A stretch of 64,000 nt of DNA, from positions 1-64,000 of the IMG/VR virus record IMGVR_UViG_3300021472_000001. One strand, 5' to 3'. The notes beneath the pieces were generated by a model that was not told the DNA's origin, did no database searches, and saw nothing but the letters and a program-made list of their open reading frames with translations. Below, in pieces: positions 50,490 through 58,856 of the stretch. Each line of letters begins with the position of its first letter. Positions within the stretch are counted from its first letter, which is position 1. The position numbers were made by a program, and so were the translations under genes. The DNA comes from a virus.

Positions 50490-52090
50490 TTCATTCTCAC
50501 TATCGTGCAGGATTGTGGCATCCGTATGAGAAGCCGATGTATGGTGTGCTTCTCAATCCATATCATCCACTCGCCCAAGGGCTTGTCGGCTGCTGGCTGT
50601 TCAATGAAGGTGGTGGCAATACCACCTTCGATTTGAGCGGTTATGGTAATCATGGCACGCTTGGAGCCGGCACAGCGGCTTACTGTCCCACTTGGACAAC
50701 AGGAAAATTCGGTTCTGCTTTGGACTTTGATGGAAGCGATGATTATGTGGATTGTGGAGATGATGCAAGCATATCCAATATCACCGAATCAGTCACTGTC
50801 GCAGCATGGATACGAAAAGATACCAGTGGAACGGTAAAATATTTCGTTCATAAAGGAGGGCAATCAGGTACATACTTAGACTATGGAATCGCCATTTCAA
50901 GTGATGAATATCCATTTTTTGGCGCTGCTGCAACGACAGGTTCTATCATTACAGCTCGCTATGACTCTTCTTTCATATTTCCTTTGAATGAATGGACTCA
51001 TTTTGTAGGCACTTTTGATGGCTCTACTTACAGATTGTTTATCAACGGTTCGGAATTATCATTAACATCTGGAGCAATAGGTAATTCTACAAGCTCAAAT
51101 TTATATATTGGGTGGAGGTATGATACCGCACAGTATCATGAAGGTGCTATTGCTCAAGTTCTCATTTACTCCAGAGCTTTAAGTGCTGAGGAAATCTGGC
51201 AATTATACACTGATCCATTTTGCATGTTCTATCACCCGCTGGAAGTGGAACTGTTGCCTTCTACTGTTCCCGGTGTTGTGAGTTGTCTCGATAATTTGGG
51301 AGGGGTAGCGTCTTCCCTCTCTTCGCTTTCTTTAACATGTCAAAGTAGTGATAGCATTGGGAGTATTGATAGTGAATTATCTCGCCTCTCACTCTATCCA
51401 GCTTTGGTTGATGAGCTTCATTCTAAAGACGCATCAATTTCCAATATTACGTTTGGAAGAACTATTCTTGATATCCTCTCATGCCAGGACACTTCCTCTC
51501 TATTAAAGGGTATCATAGCCTCTGCGACTGCCTTGTTGAGCACGCAAGATTTAAACGAGGTTCGCTTAACTCTCTCATCTTCAAGTATAGATATTGTTAA
51601 AGGGAAGGACAATTCCACTGTTAATGTAACTTTTCATCTGAGTGGAGACGATATTCTTGGAGGTTCAGACTTCACTTCCATAAATTTGCAAGCCATTCTC
51701 AATGCATTAGACTCACTCAAGATTAGTGATAGTAGCCTATCCGCTGTCGTTGCAGAGGTTTTAGCATCTGCTTCTGATATTCTCGCTACTTCTGATTATA
51801 ATGAAGTTCGTTTGGAATTCCTGCACTCGGTAATAGACATTGTTAAATCAGAGGACAGTTCCTCTCCCACTATTTCGTTTCAATTGAATAGCGCTGATGT
51901 ACTTCAAGGCTTTGATATTCTTACGGCTAACCTCCAAGCTTTTCTCAGTGCTATCTCAAAATTCAAAAGTAGTGATGAACCTCCTCCCTGTGTGACCATA
52001 CTCGGGATACCAATTAAGATATTTAAAGCTCAAGGAAAAGTCTTGGTGTTCAAAGCGAGTAAGAAAGAATTAACGTTTGTAGCAAAATAA
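50486..52090 (+). CDS. LamG-domain fibre/adhesin with internal repeats
   Basis: 534 residues. Residues 30-245 form a LamG/concanavalin-like domain (LVGCWLFNEGGG, AAWIRKD, WTHFVGTFDGSTYRLFING, IDVLIYSRALSAEE-like VLIYSRALSAEE), which binds glycans or Ca. Residues 265-490 contain about eight repeats near 25-30 residues with D-hydrophobic-L-x-S-x-D-x-S (for example DILSCQDTSS, DIVKGKDNST, DILATSDYNE). The end is strand-rich. Best read as receptor-binding fibre. Two neighbouring copies (DLNEVRLTL and DYNEVRLEF) show recent duplication. Confidence 0.75.
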   Translation: MIHSHYRAGLWHPYEKPMYGVLLNPYHPLAQGLVGCWLFNEGGGNTTFDLSGYGNHGTLGAGTAAYCPTWTTGKFGSALDFDGSDDYVDCGDDASISNITESVTVAAWIRKDTSGTVKYFVHKGGQSGTYLDYGIAISSDEYPFFGAAATTGSIITARYDSSFIFPLNEWTHFVGTFDGSTYRLFINGSELSLTSGAIGNSTSSNLYIGWRYDTAQYHEGAIAQVLIYSRALSAEEIWQLYTDPFCMFYHPLEVELLPSTVPGVVSCLDNLGGVASSLSSLSLTCQSSDSIGSIDSELSRLSLYPALVDELHSKDASISNITFGRTILDILSCQDTSSLLKGIIASATALLSTQDLNEVRLTLSSSSIDIVKGKDNSTVNVTFHLSGDDILGGSDFTSINLQAILNALDSLKISDSSLSAVVAEVLASASDILATSDYNEVRLEFLHSVIDIVKSEDSSSPTISFQLNSADVLQGFDILTANLQAFLSAISKFKSSDEPPPCVTILGIPIKIFKAQGKVLVFKASKKELTFVAK

Positions 52091-52117
52091 CTCTAAATTA
52101 AACTAAGGTGTAGGAAT

Positions 52118-52627
52118 ATGAGTGGGAGGATAGGAATAGGTGGTGTGTTTGAAGTTGAATGTTATGATGCGAAGGGAAAGCTTAAGTGGAGAGATGACGC
52201 ACACAACATGTGGGTTCAAGAAGGCAGGGATTACATACTGAATGTGATATTTAAGAACGGGACCCGAGATGACCCATTGTATGTAGGACTCTTTGAACAG
52301 GATACTCCAGCGGATGATTGGACAGCTGCAAATAATGGAACAACGTGGCACGAGAACACGAGTTATTCAGAGTCCTATCGTCAAGAATTCGTAGATGGTG
52401 CCATAAACGGTAGCACAACTCGACAGCTCGATAACGATGCGAGTAAAGCTACATTTAGTATAACTGCGAGTGCAACGTTAAAGGGTGCATTCCTCTCGAA
52501 CGAGAGTTCAAAAGGAGCAACAACGGGTACATTGCTGTGTGCGGCAGCATTCCAGGAAGGAGATAGAAACGTAGCTAATGGTGATACTGTAAATGTTAAA
52601 TATACAGTTGGTTGTCAGAATGCTTAA
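52118..52627 (+). CDS. Putative virion structural protein
   Basis: 169 residues, beta-rich. NMWVQEGRDYILNVIFKNGT near 29 and PLYVGLFEQDTPADDW near 52 are typical of phage structural proteins that follow fibre genes. Repeated Thr/Ser and Gly. I cannot name the family. Confidence 0.55.
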   Translation: MSGRIGIGGVFEVECYDAKGKLKWRDDAHNMWVQEGRDYILNVIFKNGTRDDPLYVGLFEQDTPADDWTAANNGTTWHENTSYSESYRQEFVDGAINGSTTRQLDNDASKATFSITASATLKGAFLSNESSKGATTGTLLCAAAFQEGDRNVANGDTVNVKYTVGCQNA

Positions 52628-52632
52628 ACGAA

Positions 52633-52947
52633 ATGGTGTTAGTTCCCGATAGATGTTATAAACAACCGAATGAGAGGGAGTATCTTCAGATAGATTTCTC
52701 TTCTCGATTGGGGTCAGGCGAGACTGTCTCAGCGATTAAGAAGTGCAAGTGTTATGACTCAGACGGTAACGATGTAACAAGTGAAATAATTGAAGACCCT
52801 ACTCATGATGGAACCTCTCTAAAGTTTTGGTTCAAAGATGGGACATCGGGAAATCGTTATAACTTAACTGTAAGAGTGGAGACAAGCACAGGCGCTATCT
52901 TGGAGGAAGATTTAACCTTGATAGTGGAGGAGATAGCACATGATTGA
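52633..52947 (+). CDS. Ig-like small virion protein
   Basis: 104 residues from the ATG at 52633; a longer frame starting at 52612 is possible. Alternating strands (LQIDFSSRLGSGETVS, SLKFWFKDGTSGNRYNLTVRVETSTG) look like a single Ig-like beta domain as found on capsid and fibre surfaces. It may be a decoration or fibre-attachment protein. Confidence 0.55.
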   Translation: MVLVPDRCYKQPNEREYLQIDFSSRLGSGETVSAIKKCKCYDSDGNDVTSEIIEDPTHDGTSLKFWFKDGTSGNRYNLTVRVETSTGAILEEDLTLIVEEIAHD

Positions 52948-53158
52948 CGTCAGAGAATTCCTATCCACTTATACAGAGGTGCATTCTTTTATAATGGGAA
53001 TTTATGCGGGTCTCACAGAGTGGCGAGGCATAGATTCCCAAATATTGAGCAATCCAGATGTTCAGGCAGAGCTTCACTACTGCTATGGAGGCTACATATT
53101 AGGTACTCTACTTAGATGGGGAATAATTCTTATGATGGGCTATAAATTCTTTGGATAA
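52940..53158 (+). CDS. Small membrane protein
   Basis: 72 residues with one C-terminal membrane segment (about 50-70, ILGTLLRWGIILMMGYKFF). Could be a holin-like or anchor protein; no pair with an endolysin is recognised. Overlaps the previous gene by 8 bp. Confidence 0.5.
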   Translation: MIDVREFLSTYTEVHSFIMGIYAGLTEWRGIDSQILSNPDVQAELHYCYGGYILGTLLRWGIILMMGYKFFG

Positions 53159-53185
53159 TTCTTCTAATAAGCTAAGGAGAGCAAC

Positions 53186-53968
53186 ATGCATTTTTCAATA
53201 ATAGTTGCAACAAACAGAGGACCCGAAGTTCTTCAATATTTATTTCTCAATACTCATAAAGAAAGTGAGCTTATCATTGTAGATTCACATTATAACGAAG
53301 AGACAAAGCGATGGTTAAGTGAGCAACGAGGCTATTCTTCAATAGTTTATGCGCCATGCAAACGCTCACCATATAATTGGCAAAGAGACTTTTCACAGTC
53401 TCTCAATACAGCATTATGCCTTGCTGAGCATGAATACATTATCCGTGCAGATGATTACATAGAATTCAAGGAGGACTTCTTTGACGTTGCAGAGCGAGAT
53501 GTTAAGACCTTCCCTAAGAAGACTCTTATAATAGGACAAAAAGCACAGGAGTATAATGGCGAAGAGAAGTTCATCGACTATATGTCTCAACGTGGAATAG
53601 GAGGTCGGTATAGATATGTCAATGTTGAGAATCCAGCTTTCACTTTCTCCTTTGGAGTTGCTCCACTCCAGTTGTTCCTTGATCTCAACGGTTACGACGA
53701 GCGATACGACATGGGGTATGGATTTGAGGACAGAGACTTTCTACACAGAGCATTAAAAGCTGGATACGTCGCCATACTTGATAAGCTTCTCATGGGATAT
53801 GGACATGCTCATAAGCCTCATAAATCCATCATTTCACTGCCACAGATAATTTACGATATAACATTCACGGAAATAGAGTGTGGAAAAGTATGGGCATATA
53901 ATCCATATAAACTTATAGACAAAAGAGCGGAAATGCTGGAGGAAAGGGACAAATGGATAGTCAAATAA
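53186..53968 (+). CDS. GT-A type glycosyltransferase (family 2-like)
   Basis: 260 residues. N-terminal nucleotide-binding start (FSIIVATNRGPEV), metal-binding region YIIRADDYIEF near 88-98 and GYDERYDMGYGFEDRDF near 170-186, which resembles the galactosyltransferase C-terminal motif. First of a five-gene glycan cluster. Overlaps the radical SAM gene by 16 bp. Confidence 0.8.
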   Translation: MHFSIIVATNRGPEVLQYLFLNTHKESELIIVDSHYNEETKRWLSEQRGYSSIVYAPCKRSPYNWQRDFSQSLNTALCLAEHEYIIRADDYIEFKEDFFDVAERDVKTFPKKTLIIGQKAQEYNGEEKFIDYMSQRGIGGRYRYVNVENPAFTFSFGVAPLQLFLDLNGYDERYDMGYGFEDRDFLHRALKAGYVAILDKLLMGYGHAHKPHKSIISLPQIIYDITFTEIECGKVWAYNPYKLIDKRAEMLEERDKWIVK

Positions 53969-54891
53969 AGATGATTCAAATACAAACTACAAGCAGATGT
54001 TCGGGACGGTGCATTATGTGCCCATATAGACATAGCTGGCTAAAAGATGCTCATGGTTATATGAGCGATGATGATTTCATCCACGTCTTAGAGGAGATCA
54101 AGTCCTATCTCGGTGATTATCGAGAGAAGCTTCCTCTCTATCTCATGAATGACCCTCTCACCGATAAGAAGCTAATCGAACGCATTCATTTAGTTTATCG
54201 ATACTTCCCCGGTTGCAAGCTTGAACTCTCTACTAATGGATTGCTTCTTACTGACAAAATCTCCAAAGCGATGATTGATGCTGTTATTCAACACACGAGC
54301 GAGGATACTTTTGAACTTTGGATTTCTCTGCATGGCGTAAATAAGCAAACTTGGGAATTTCTTAATGGTCTTTACGGGAAATACGAAAGGACGATTACTA
54401 ATATTATTAACTTCTTGAGGATAAATAACGGGCGTCTTAAAGTATTCATAAATTCCGTTGGTGGTGCTTCACGAGATGGCTCAATGTTCTTCTATTCCAA
54501 AGAAAGATGGGAACGATTTGTGCGAGGTCTTCTTAGCATCAATAAAGTCCCAATGCAGAATGTCTATCTACGCTATTTCACATTTCACAACCGAGCTGGA
54601 AACGTCAGATTAGGGCACTGGGATGGCAGGGAGTTTTATCGAGAAATAGGTCCTGAGTATCCCTTTAGTTGCTGGAGATTTACGAGTGCGATTCATATTC
54701 TTTACGAGCTTTCCATCCCGCTCTGTTGCATGGATTACAATAAGGAAGTAGTTCTTGGAAACCTCAAAGAACAGTCATTAAAGGAAATATGGGAAGGTGA
54801 AACTCGTAAGAAGATAGTAGAGATGGCAGGTGGTAAGAGACCGTCTCCCAAAGACTTTATATGCAAAAGGTGCATATCTCCGGGCGGGTGA
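53953..54891 (+). CDS. Radical SAM protein with SPASM-like C-terminus
   Basis: 312 residues. CSGRCIMC (CxxxCxxC, near 17-24) holds the SAM iron-sulfur cluster. The C-terminal region has Cys in FSCWRF, CCMD and CKRC, as in SPASM domains with extra clusters, and the GNLKEQSLKEIWEG motif common to that family. Such enzymes modify peptides or sugars. Set among glycosyltransferases, a sugar or glycoprotein substrate is likely. Confidence 0.8.
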   Translation: MDSQIKMIQIQTTSRCSGRCIMCPYRHSWLKDAHGYMSDDDFIHVLEEIKSYLGDYREKLPLYLMNDPLTDKKLIERIHLVYRYFPGCKLELSTNGLLLTDKISKAMIDAVIQHTSEDTFELWISLHGVNKQTWEFLNGLYGKYERTITNIINFLRINNGRLKVFINSVGGASRDGSMFFYSKERWERFVRGLLSINKVPMQNVYLRYFTFHNRAGNVRLGHWDGREFYREIGPEYPFSCWRFTSAIHILYELSIPLCCMDYNKEVVLGNLKEQSLKEIWEGETRKKIVEMAGGKRPSPKDFICKRCISPGG

Positions 54892-54896
54892 GCATC

Positions 54897-55796
54897 ATGG
54901 AGAACATAACCGCAATAGTTAAAGGCTTCATGCGTCCTGAAAAATTCGAGAATTGTTTGAGATGCATAATAGCTGCCGGCGTAAAGAAAATCATAGCTTC
55001 GTTTGATGGACCCGAAGAATATCTTGAAGCACACAAAAACATAGTAGGCAGACTTCAACGGGATGTTAGCATTCGTTTCTTAGAGCTTCCTTTTAATATA
55101 GGACTTTCAGCTGCTCGCAATAGAATGATTGAAAAAGTAAACACTGATTATATTCTTATGGTTGATGACGATAATTATGTCCCTCCATTCACTCTTGCAA
55201 TGATGAAAGCGTTTCACTACATTCCTAACGAGATTGGCGGGATAGCAATGGGATGGTTACCCATAAACTCACCATTCCCTCAGATGGATGCGTTTGACAT
55301 TGAAATAATAAACGGTTATTTCTTTCGACGTCTTTCTAATAAGAAATACGTCTTAGCCATAGACGGGATGACATACATGTATCCTTTTGATTTCGTGCCC
55401 AACCAAATAATATTTAAGAAGGCTCTCTTTAATGATGTTCAGTATGATGAGCACTATGTCATAAACAGAGAACATGAGGACTTCTTTCTTACCTGCAAAC
55501 TAAAAACTAATTGGAGATTTGCTGTGTGCACTTCAATTTATTCCATACATGACCCCGGGAAAGACTCTGAATATTCAAAGTTCAGATTCGGTAAGGAGCA
55601 CGATGAAGCCATCGAATACTTCCTAAAGAAATGGAATTTGAAAGGCATAGCGCCACAGAGATACGGTCCCGATTATATCTCACTGCTATACGATGGTCCT
55701 TGGCAGTTTGGAGGAATGCAAGAGAAGAACACTTATTTAGAATGGAAATTAAAGCATAAGATGTTAGGAGAGCAAGACGTATGGCACAACGTTTAA
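54897..55796 (+). CDS. GT-A type glycosyltransferase
   Basis: 299 residues from the ATG at 54897 (GGTGAG site). SAARNRMI near 69-76 and DDDN near 88-91 are the acceptor and metal-binding motifs of family 2; NREHEDFFLTC near 195 is the later catalytic region. Overlaps the sulfatase-like gene by 16 bp. Confidence 0.8.
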   Translation: MENITAIVKGFMRPEKFENCLRCIIAAGVKKIIASFDGPEEYLEAHKNIVGRLQRDVSIRFLELPFNIGLSAARNRMIEKVNTDYILMVDDDNYVPPFTLAMMKAFHYIPNEIGGIAMGWLPINSPFPQMDAFDIEIINGYFFRRLSNKKYVLAIDGMTYMYPFDFVPNQIIFKKALFNDVQYDEHYVINREHEDFFLTCKLKTNWRFAVCTSIYSIHDPGKDSEYSKFRFGKEHDEAIEYFLKKWNLKGIAPQRYGPDYISLLYDGPWQFGGMQEKNTYLEWKLKHKMLGEQDVWHNV

Positions 55797-56446
55797 AGTT
55801 AGAGAAGGGCAACTTCTATATCATCTTAGATGCATGTCGTTATGACGTATTTGCTTCAGTCATTTACGATTATCTTGATGGCGAGTTAGAAGAGCGAGAC
55901 AGTAGAGCTTGTAACACTTCTCAGTTTTATCAGAATTCTAACATTAGGGAGTTTAGAGTTGCATCCTTTAATCCAACTGGAAAGTTCCTTCATCATCCTA
56001 ATTTCGTAATGCTTCCTTCACTATACTGCGAAGATAACCTTGATGATCTTATTGCACAGAAATTCACGTGTGAAGTCCTCCACCTCATACCACCGCACAT
56101 GCCTCCTCAAGACTCAAAATATTGGAAGCTCTGGTTTGATACTGTGCAAGAGTATGCAGAGCAGAGAAACAAAGAAAAACCTGTTGTTTTAGGTCGTTGC
56201 AATGTGGAAGCTTACTTCTATTCACAATTGGGCAGAAAGAAATCACTTAAGATTTACGAAGAGAACCTTCGTTTTGCATTAAGAGCAATTGCTGAGCGAT
56301 TAGACAAACTCCCACGTCCTCTGATATTAATAGCGGATCATGGTGAGCTCTTTGGGGAATACGGATGTTGGGGACACACCGATGAATGTCCTGATGGTTC
56401 ATCAATTCTAAGAAAAGTTCCGTATTTTAAAGTAAATGTTAGATAA
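55781..56446 (+). CDS. Sulfatase-like (alkaline phosphatase superfamily) protein
   Basis: 221 residues. ILDACRYDVF (15-24) has the metal-binding Asp and a region where sulfatases have Cys or Ser; HLIPPHMP near 100 and IADHGELFGE near 186-195, then GHTDE, complete the metal site. It could remove or transfer sulfate or phosphoglycerol on glycans. Shorter than most (over 350), so only the core is present. Confidence 0.68.
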   Translation: MAQRLKLEKGNFYIILDACRYDVFASVIYDYLDGELEERDSRACNTSQFYQNSNIREFRVASFNPTGKFLHHPNFVMLPSLYCEDNLDDLIAQKFTCEVLHLIPPHMPPQDSKYWKLWFDTVQEYAEQRNKEKPVVLGRCNVEAYFYSQLGRKKSLKIYEENLRFALRAIAERLDKLPRPLILIADHGELFGEYGCWGHTDECPDGSSILRKVPYFKVNVR

Positions 56447-57344
56447 AGAAGAAATAAAAAGATTAACAAAGAAAAGTGTGGAAAGTGCTTACCTTCCTGT
56501 TCCTTCACATGGAGGGTTAAAGACGGCTCGTTTTAGATTAGAGGACGTCCGGAGGTGCTTTAGACAGCCTGCTCTTCTCCGGGATTTCATTTATTTAGTT
56601 GGAGGAGTAGCGGTGCATGGCAAAGGGAATGACGTGGATTTGGTGATACGAGGAGAGGACTTGTCAGAGCCTCAAAAAGAAGCATTATTATTCCGTTTAT
56701 ATCGAGCCTTTGCAGATTACTTCAAGATTCCTTATGATGAGACACCTAAGTATTTACACATAACGTTTAATAATTATGGACCTTACACGAATCACATGCT
56801 ATTATACCACTTAGCGATAGTTCCTAATGAGGACAAGCAAATCCATGAAATGGAACTCCTAAAGTCGGCAACTAACGGCGAATGGATAGTTTACGGTTAC
56901 GGCTCTATTGATGCAGTTGACCTTGAAGGTGATGAAATCACAATTGACGCTCTTAAAGGCATGTGGGAAGAGATGCAGAAGACACCTAAGAAATACTGGA
57001 ATGTCATGAATGAGCACGGTGGTGTTCAAGTTGGTGAGATACTCCCTGAGTGGAATGGGCTGAAAACTCACGTAGATGACAGAGGCTTCTTTGTGATAGT
57101 TAAACTTCGTAAGGACATCGAGGCGGCTCGAAGAGTATGGGAAGCAATTCACTCAGATGACGAAGATGAGCGCATCAAGAGTTTCTCGATTCACATAGAG
57201 TATCCAGGCGGAGTGGAGGAATGCACAGAGAAAGTATGCGATAAGAATAGGTGCTGGCGTAAGATAACCAAAGCAAGATTCCTCGAGTTGAGCTTCACGC
57301 GGAATCCGGCTAATCCCTTATGTATATTTAAGCCTGCGCACTAA
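56436..57344 (+). CDS. Nucleotidyltransferase-XkdF-like protease fusion, module 2
   Basis: 302 residues. N-terminal half (35-130): YLVGGVAVHGKGNDVDLVI, the GG...DxD signature of the DNA-polymerase-beta-type nucleotidyltransferase fold. C-terminal half (160-302): VDLEGDEITIDALKGMWEEM, MNEHGGVQVG (His), then IKSFSIHIEYPG (Ser) and LELSFTRNPANP, which match XkdF-like capsid proteases. So one chain carries a nucleotidyltransferase-like domain and a prohead protease. It stands two genes before the KYPYA protein and MCP2. Confidence 0.75.
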   Translation: MLDKEEIKRLTKKSVESAYLPVPSHGGLKTARFRLEDVRRCFRQPALLRDFIYLVGGVAVHGKGNDVDLVIRGEDLSEPQKEALLFRLYRAFADYFKIPYDETPKYLHITFNNYGPYTNHMLLYHLAIVPNEDKQIHEMELLKSATNGEWIVYGYGSIDAVDLEGDEITIDALKGMWEEMQKTPKKYWNVMNEHGGVQVGEILPEWNGLKTHVDDRGFFVIVKLRKDIEAARRVWEAIHSDDEDERIKSFSIHIEYPGGVEECTEKVCDKNRCWRKITKARFLELSFTRNPANPLCIFKPAH

Positions 57345-57371
57345 TTATACGATAAGCCTTTAGGAAGAAGG

Positions 57372-57626
57372 ATGGACGAGATGCGAGAGTTATACATTGG
57401 TGATAAACCTTATGATAATTATTTAAGAGCTTTGGGAGATTCTCAGAGCGTAAGTATTCTTGCAAGAGGTAAAAACGTCAAGAAGGCAGTGGATGTAGCA
57501 TTAATGGCACAGCGACTGAGCCAATTTACCATAAATGCTGTCTCGATATACGATGAGAAGATGACAAGCGAAGATGGTGAACGTGAATATTATGTCAGTG
57601 CGATACGTATAGACTTGACGCGTTAA
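57372..57626 (+). CDS. Alba-family DNA/RNA-binding protein
   Basis: 84 residues. LYIGDKPYDNYLRAL, VSILARGKNVKKAVDVAL and the terminal YVSAIRIDL match Alba (typical IGxKPxxNYV and ARGxxIxKAVD). It binds double-stranded DNA or RNA as a dimer. Encoded inside head module 2, so it may package or organise the viral genome, or act early on host chromatin. A conserved Lys (KP) is present. Confidence 0.85.
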   Translation: MDEMRELYIGDKPYDNYLRALGDSQSVSILARGKNVKKAVDVALMAQRLSQFTINAVSIYDEKMTSEDGEREYYVSAIRIDLTR

Positions 57627-57656
57627 TTATATAAATAAATAAGAGGAAAGAGAGAT

Positions 57657-58238
57657 ATGGCAACACAAGAGGAAGAGTTTGAGGAATTCTTTAAAGAGTT
57701 AGAGGAAGAGACGACGGAGAACACTGAAGAGCAGAAGTCGGGGGAGCAGAAGGATGAAGAGGAAAAGGCTCTTACAAAAGAGGACGTCATTAAGATTGTA
57801 AGAGATGAACTGAAGACCTTCTGGCAGGGTGTTCTTTCGGGTAAGTATCCCTTACCAAAGGTAGCGAAGTATCCGTATGCTAAGTATCCTTACGCTGTGT
57901 ATCCTTACGCAAAGTATCCTGCTCCGGGTGCACAAAAGAGTATAGAAGCAGATGAAGTCCCCGTAATGCCATTCTTTGTTGTGCCACAAATGGTGGATAC
58001 AACCTCTGCACCTGCTCAGACTGATAACACAAAGTCCAATGAAAAAGACAAGGTAATAGAAGAGCAGAAGTCCCAGATAGAGGAACTGAAGAAGACTGTT
58101 GATGAACTCCAGAAGAAGTTGGAGGAGTTAAGCGCACAGCCTGCTCCAGAGGAAACCAAGACTGATTCAAATGATACGAAGACGGTCAATTACGTTTCTG
58201 ACGTTGTGATAGAAGGCGATACAATATCTCGACCTTAG
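57657..58238 (+). CDS. Putative scaffold with KYPYA repeats
   Basis: 193 residues. Acidic N-terminus (1-45), then KYPLPKVAKYPYAKYPYAVYP (about 62-82), a run of (A)KYPYA units, a short hydrophobic part (PVMPFFVVPQMV), a coiled-coil (125-160), and a low-complexity tail. Upstream of the decoration and MCP2 genes, the place of a scaffolding or assembly protein. Sequence repeats are unusual; no family recognised. Confidence 0.55.
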   Translation: MATQEEEFEEFFKELEEETTENTEEQKSGEQKDEEEKALTKEDVIKIVRDELKTFWQGVLSGKYPLPKVAKYPYAKYPYAVYPYAKYPAPGAQKSIEADEVPVMPFFVVPQMVDTTSAPAQTDNTKSNEKDKVIEEQKSQIEELKKTVDELQKKLEELSAQPAPEETKTDSNDTKTVNYVSDVVIEGDTISRP

Positions 58239-58274
58239 ATAATACCTCTATGACCTAACCTAAATTTTTTTACT

Positions 58275-58385
58275 ATTTGCACATATTTGAGGCTGAGCAA
58301 AATTTTATCGTTAGGCATGATAAATTATACCTACCCGATACAAAATTCTCTTAAAACTCAAATATGTGCATGTAGTAAGATTTCT
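58275..58385. repeat. Intergenic inverted-repeat promoter-like element, copy F
   Basis: Only copy in the right arm, upstream of the decoration and MCP2 genes. Left ATTTGCACATATTTGAGGC then GAGCAAAATTTTAT, right ACTCAAATATGTGCATG. The core ATAAATTATACC is TATA-like on the plus strand. It suggests that MCP2 has its own, commonly regulated promoter. Confidence 0.75.
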
Positions 58386-58417
58386 ACGTTAAAACCTTGA
58401 TAATGAGGTAGGATAAA

Positions 58418-58822
58418 ATGACGGAAGTTGAAGATGTAGTTGCTGGTGCACCGGTTATTGTAACCTTTATAGCCGGTGCGGATATAGAGGCTGGGCAGGT
58501 GGTAGGCTACGATGTGAGTGCTTCTCCTGCTGACATGACTGTCTCTCCCACGTATCAGGACGGTTATGACACAGTTCCTGTCGGGGTAGCAGTAGATTCA
58601 GTAGAGCAAGATGACCCAGTGCCAGTTGCTATCCCTCCCTCGATAGTGAGGGTGAGAGCAAAGAGCGCAGTGAGTGCTGGTCAGCTGGTGCAGCTCAACG
58701 AGAGCAATGCAGGTCAGGTCGAACCATACAACTCCAGCGATAACACATGGGCAGTAGGTCAGGCTCTTGAAGACATAAGTGCAAATTCGACAGGAAGAGT
58801 GAGGTTGCTCCTCACGAAATAA
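58418..58822 (+). CDS. Capsid decoration protein (DUF2190-like)
   Basis: 134 residues. APVIVTFIAGADIEAGQVVGY, VPVGVAVDSVEQDDPVPVAI and RLLLT match the small beta-barrel decoration family that caps the capsid surface. GAGGTAGG site. It stands between repeat element F and MCP2. Confidence 0.7.
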   Translation: MTEVEDVVAGAPVIVTFIAGADIEAGQVVGYDVSASPADMTVSPTYQDGYDTVPVGVAVDSVEQDDPVPVAIPPSIVRVRAKSAVSAGQLVQLNESNAGQVEPYNSSDNTWAVGQALEDISANSTGRVRLLLTK

Positions 58823-58856
58823 ATACCTCTATTTTAAATTAAATAGGTAAGGAGAA

